64,000 nt of DNA. It comes from Hofstenia miamia (Eukaryota; Xenacoelomorpha; Acoela). Within the stretch, counting starts at the first letter, position 1, and every line of letters starts with the position of its first letter. The position numbers and the translations under genes were made by a program. This document shows positions 59,178-64,000 of this stretch, in pieces. The DNA is taken from contig SCFE01000076.1 of assembly GCA_004352715.1 (NCBI GenBank), positions 224,014 to 288,013 on the forward strand, given 5' to 3'. A model generated the notes under the pieces. That model was not told where the DNA came from and did not search any database. It saw nothing but the letters and a program-made list of their open reading frames with translations.

Positions 59178-59220
<43 letters not shown>

Positions 59221-60230
59221 ATTAAATGATAATACATATATTTAGTTGTCCTCAAGAATTGCAATCAAATACAAGAGAATAGAGAACTTATGAAAAATGA
59301 ATTTAAGTATAAATTTCAGAGTCGTTTATATCGAAATTTTGTTGTTGATTGTTACTATTTAACCGTCAAACTAAGGATTAAACATAAATGTACATTTAGG
59401 CTGCGTTGTGACACAGAGAAAAATATTATCTTAGATTTCAGATACACTTGGCATCATTTGATGCCAAATTTATGTATTTATGTATATAGGATTCATATCA
59501 AACTAATAACTTACTTGATAATCTATAAATTACTAATGGAAAATTGCCATAGTGCAAGCATCAAGTTTCATGTTATTAATGAAATATGTAAGATATGTTA
59601 TTCTGTATCATCTAATAATATTTATAAATTGCATATTGATGATAATTTATGTACTTATCAACAATTACAATAAACACACTACTAAAACGACCTTCATTTC
59701 GACAATTTCATAATAAGATATATAATTAATTTTTAAAATACAAAATACGTGAATATAAATGTGTTTCTACCTTTTTCTTGTGGAAAAAATGTTAAAAAAA
59801 TTATCTAAGCATATTCAAAGCATCCTAAATATCATCATTTTTGCAGCTGATCTATTGCTTGCTTCGCCAAAGCCGAAATTCGGTTAATTAAGAGGAAACT
59901 GAAAGTTTTTCCCAAAGTAATGAATTTAGAGCTGTGTGGAGATGGTGTTCATCGGTACCTGTAGCCAGTGTCTCCCGTATTCGGAGAAGTTATACGCGCA
60001 ATTAACAAAAAACTATAAAAACTAAAAATCAATGTTTTTAGTATTTTAATTTTAATTATTAGGCAATCATATATAATCATTGTTTCTGTTAACATATAAT
60101 ATAAATGCATACATTTAGATTATCTGCAAATTTCATTATTGTGGTGTGAGCCTAAATCATGGATTTATCATGTACATTAATGCCTAAATTATAAAATGAA
60201 AATGGTGAAAGTCCAATTGCAACGTTAAAA
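58531..60230. other. AT-rich intergenic DNA
   Basis: Contains (TA)n at 59181-59212. An ORF of 127 codons at 59290-59673 is long for chance, but it has no recognisable motif and the composition of its surroundings. A GC-richer patch lies at 59930-60000. Confidence 0.4.
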
Positions 60231-60450
60231 TTAATTGCAAACAAAAAACAATTTACACACAGCTCATCTCTGAAGGCAATTTATTACAAATTTTTTCAAG
60301 TTTTTTGAAAAAACTGACAATGTAGCTACACTTTCAAGGAACAATAGACCGTAATTGCAAAGTGAAGGAGTTCTTGTGATTTAGAAAGCACTAGCAGAAA
60401 CAGCTTCAAATGTTACTGCCCAATCTTAATCCACTTTAATCATAACTCGT

Positions 60451-60705
60451 GTGCTAACTTTTTTGCAAAGTGAGCAGCAAAAATCGTCAACCAGTTTTCA
60501 GGAAGATAAGGCGCTTGCCCACTACAATGTTGGAGAACTTTTCACTAAAACATTTTGTTGGCCACCAAGGTCTCCAGACCTGCCTCCCCTCAATTACTAT
60601 TTGTGGCCACTTTTGAAGGATAAAATGACCATCAAGGAAAACCAAGTGATATTGATCAGATTAAACCACACATCTTTGAATAAGTTGCAAAACTACACAT
60701 GGTGA
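60451..60705 (+). pseudogene. Mariner-type transposase fragment
   Basis: Reads STSFQEDKALAHYNV (degenerate second-Asp block, Q-x-DGAPAH-like) and CWPPRSPDLPPLNYYLWPLLKDK (third-Asp block with Asn in place of the catalytic Asp). No TIRs were identified. It is a deep fossil of a Tc1/mariner-type element related to the WPPRSPDLTP group. Confidence 0.75.
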
Positions 60706-60837
60706 AATAGCAGCTGCAAACAATGCTCTGAACAGAAAGTGCCAACTAGTCTTCAATGGAAATGAAGGCCATTTTTAACATTTACAATAGACGAAATAAT
60801 TTCCCTTTCATATGTTGCTAATAATGCATATTGTATT

Positions 60838-61029
60838 GGGGTTACAGTACCAGTCTACAGACTGAAAAGCGGGTGATACCATGAACGGTGTCCGCACCTT
60901 ATTCCTAGAAGTTTGCCCACTAAGGCCGATTTAAAATTGAGAATCTTCAAACGACCCGGCACGCAGACCGCTGATCTCTGCTGAGTCTCATCAACTGAGT
61001 GAAGTCGAATGCCGAACTTCAGTTGAGAG
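60838..61029 (+). repeat. Unclassified GC-rich repeat, copy 2, left part
   Basis: Aligns with 45296-45490. Interrupted at 61029 by a hAT-like element and resumes at about 61752. Confidence 0.75.
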
Positions 61030-61743
61030 CAGAGATGCAAATGAGGCGAGTCAACTCATGGGGCAATTTGGGGCAGGTGTGGGGCAGGATTTTTCTAAAG
61101 TGGGTACTCATGGGGCAAAAAAACTCTTGAGTTGAGAAAACTGAGACAGAAAATTGCCAATTCTTGAGATTATAAAACTAATTTCTTCATATAATTAAAG
61201 TTCTTTGCTTGATAAAATTTTCTCGCCTTTTGAAAAGTCAATTACCATGAATTTCTAACTCTTAATGAAATTTGATTCTATTCAATAATACCAATAAGAT
61301 CTGTTTTATATGATTTGTTATCAATAGGTTTTGCAATTACACTGGAAGTTATGCAATTTAACCTTGCATAAATATAAAATTCAAGAATATTTTGTTATTA
61401 CTATTGTTTTAATATGTATTTTCATCACGTTTGTTATTAAATTCCTATTCGTAGTAATATTAGAGAAGGCATTTCAAAAAATTGATTCTGTATCTTCTAG
61501 GCAGTAAGGATTCAAAATATTTGGCAGTTGTGGTGTGTTAAAAAAATTTCAATTGAGCAAATATGGGGCAATTAGTTTTTGGAAAAGAAATTTTTAGGTA
61601 AGGCACTTTTGGGCGGGAGAAAATAAAGCGTGCTGCAATATGGGAAGATTTCAACAGCGGAAATGGGGTAGAGCACAAAGTCTGTGGGGCAGGGTGGGGC
61701 AGAGCAAGGCATTACACAAAAATCTGCCCCACTTGCATCTGTG
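61030..61743. mobile_element. hAT-like MITE inserted in the GC-rich repeat
   Basis: Ends CAGAGATGCAAATGAGGC and, inverted, CACAGATGCAAGTGGGGC; 714 bp. The flanking 8-mers GTTGAGAG and GTTGCTAG match at six of eight positions, as expected for an aged hAT target duplication. Copy 1 of the host repeat at 45 kb shows the uninterrupted site. The interior has many GGGGCA words near both ends and no transposase. Confidence 0.82.
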
Positions 61744-61751
61744 GTTGCTAG

Positions 61752-62020
61752 AGTTGCGCCACTCAAACTTTAATCAACAAAGGCTGCTAACGGTGGTAAC
61801 TTAGTGAGTGTGTGCTACTACAAAGAAACCAGTGTGACTCAGCAAAACTGTCTCACATAGCAGCACACCAAATGTTAGCCTTTGACTTATCTCATAGACC
61901 CGAAGAAAGAGAGTTATCCCTGACATGACTTCCTCATGAGACACACTCATTCTAGGCATCAGTGAACCATCTAGCTAACAGTGTTTCCACAGTGCCACCT
62001 TTTGACTAGACAGCTTTAGG
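61752..62020 (+). repeat. Unclassified GC-rich repeat, copy 2, right part
   Basis: Continues the alignment with copy 1 (AGTTGCGCC, ACCAA/ATCAACAAAGGCT, CTAAC-GGTAAC). Beyond about 61810 copy 1 is lost in its gap, so the right border is uncertain. Confidence 0.55.
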
Positions 62021-64000
62021 TGAACTCTTTTTTGTGTTCCTCATTGTACATGTACATATTTTTGTTCCATTTACCTACTGTCAAAAGTATGGCCAATATA
62101 AGTTTTTGACTTTATCACCTAACGTTGTGATAAAAATAGGTAAAATCTTTCCATACTCTATGTTTAAAAAAATTCTCATCAGTACTCTGGTAATGGAATT
62201 ATCATCCATAATTTTTTATTCTCAAAATTTGAGCACGAAGATTTTTCAAAATTTTAATATTAAAATTCAAGCTTGAGAATCCCGCAAACAGTCTTGAGGA
62301 TACCTGCAACATTTTCAGAGCAAAACTTTAAATCTGCTTGCATATTCCAGTTGGAAATGGAAGACGTCTCCTCCACTATGGATTTTGATATGTTGAAAAT
62401 TCAAGTTTTCTCATCGTGCTCATAGGCATAGTCAACTCATAAATATATATTTTCATAAACCGAAGAACTCTATTGTTTAGTTGCAATTCTAACTCTAGAA
62501 CTATTTTGAAATATATAACGTAATACCAAATGCGTGACTGCTATGCTTCTGGTTCAGCCATGCAAAAAGTTTTCCACAATGTCTCAAGAGATACCATATT
62601 CTACTTAGTTTTGAAAATGCGACTATGTAGGTGAACCCTAAACAGCCTAAAGATTTTGATGGATTCTATTAGAAATATTAAACACTTATAACTAACTAAA
62701 AATATTAAAGATGTATCAAATCTGTAAAAAACAAAGATTTGGGGTGAACTACTGACAAAAAACGTAGTTGAGTTGTGTTGTTGCTGTCATGGACTTTAGG
62801 CGCTTTGTCATCTAAACACTAGGACTAGGTATGGGAGGAATTTGAATAATTTTAAAAAAATCTGATTTTCCGTATTTCAATGCGCATCAAACACCTGAAT
62901 AATTTCAATGAAAAATTTTCACTAGTTACCCATGGATGAGTCAAAATCCTAGGATTCCAAAATTTCCAGTAGGCTTTGCTGAAATTGTAGGAGAATGTGA
63001 AAACGGTTTGTGACTTTAAAGGCAAAATAGGTTGTTTGAGTTTAAAAATAGATTTTTGGTTTCTCTACTGACAACAACCGTTTACATGAGTTCTGTTGTG
63101 AGGTCAACTAAATTATTTACTGTTAGGTGAACCTGCTGTCAGTGCTAGAAATCAATCTTGCAAAAATGAAAAATTCAAGAGATTGACAAAATGCTTTGGC
63201 ATAATATGATTTACATTTGTTCACAGTTCAGTACCCATGTTAAACAAAGGTAGCAAATGTAATATGATTAAACTTATTCGTAATAATCATAGTAGAACAT
63301 TATTTCATATCTTCCGTATTAACTTCGCATTATGATAATGCGCATATTATCCATCGTTGTAAGATAATATTATTAATACGTATTGGATATTTCATATAAC
63401 ATTTGTATAAAAATACGTATCATATCTATTTTATAGATTCAGAAGAGTAATACGTGTTATAACAATTAAAAAATTGTAGCAAATTTATGGGACAAAACCT
63501 CTATAATATCATATATGTGATTAAAACATACAAATAGTATTTTTTTCACAAAATTAAATATAGAATGCTTCATTCCAATAACATAGAGGATTAAAATTTT
63601 GGATTATAGATTATTTGGCAATATTTTGTAAAAATGTTAACAGCTACTTAAAATATTTCAATTAAAAATGATGAAATTACCAGCATAAATATGTTGCATA
63701 TACTGTATATACTATTATGTCTATTTGCAAATAATAAAATGAAATATGTTTCAAATAAACATACAAACTCGCTCAGCCATCAAAATTTTTACAGTTACCT
63801 ATTGAAAACCCTTTCATCAAATTTCAAATTTTTAGAAATTATAATTTCTAAGAGATTGAATATTCAAAATAATTTATTTATGATTATTTTTTGACCTCAA
63901 AGTACAATAATACGTGTGTATTTAAACATTAAGCTAAATGAATTTTGTTATATCAAAGGATATCGTTTTAAAATTTGTTCAGTTTTGCCAGATTTATTTA
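62021..64000. other. AT-rich intergenic DNA
   Basis: No gene or element recognised to the end of the window. Confidence 0.45.

Noticed and set aside
59290-59673. 127-codon ORF
   Set aside because: Long for chance, but its composition matches the flanks and no family motif, splice site or repeat relation was seen. Kept only as a note.

Overview
The window is AT-rich animal nuclear DNA, probably from an invertebrate. Three things point that way: RING/B-box (TRIM-type) genes, a spliced gene with a 4.6-kb GT-AG intron, and a dense load of eukaryotic mobile elements (Tc1/mariner, piggyBac, hAT-like and Harbinger-like elements, two kinds of LINE, a Penelope-like element). Nothing looks bacterial: there are no operons, Shine-Dalgarno sites or CRISPR arrays. 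The species cannot be named from sequence alone. The assembly is a draft with eight N-runs, two of them exactly 1000 N, plus three single-N joins; two of those joins sit between direct copies of the same sequence.

Layout. 0-5 kb: non-coding DNA with a 1.1-kb tandem duplication joined by one N. 5.9-8.3 kb: decayed LINE with a PHD-like ORF1, a TAATG ORF1/ORF2 junction, endonuclease remnants and an (ATT)n tail. 9.3-9.5 kb: LINE ORF2 tail. 10.0-11.4 kb: mariner-type element with intact 29-bp TIRs and a doubly frameshifted transposase. 14.0-20.3 kb (minus): a two-exon RING gene, rebuilt here as about 577 aa, with a hAT-like element inside its intron. 21.7-27.2 kb: Jockey-like LINE and a tandem copy of its 3' part, both carrying the same inserted MITE; a third copy lies at 35.1-36.5 kb. 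28.6-29.1 kb: 3' end of a Penelope-like element with a GIY-YIG endonuclease and a hammerhead-like motif. 29.2-35.1 kb and 49.2-55.4 kb: a dispersed segmental duplication of about 6 kb, each copy with a Harbinger-like MITE and a TRIM gene (copy A intact, 346 aa; copy B broken). 38.1-42.0 kb: three Tc1/mariner elements in a row, all dead. 45.2 and 60.8 kb: two copies of an unclassified GC-rich repeat, the second split by a hAT-like MITE with the first as empty site. 56.2-57.9 kb: piggyBac pseudogene. The rest is AT-rich DNA with no recognisable gene.

The likely functional genes are the two-exon RING protein (14-20 kb) and TRIM copy A (33.7-34.7 kb). Both look like RING E3 ubiquitin ligases. The most notable points are: the all-cysteine CNOT4-like RING joined to a TRIM-like zinc motif and a possible beta-propeller; the mosaic identity between the two TRIM loci (near-identical upstream and B-box tracts inside an otherwise diverged duplication); and the (TA)n-bounded copies of a dead LINE.
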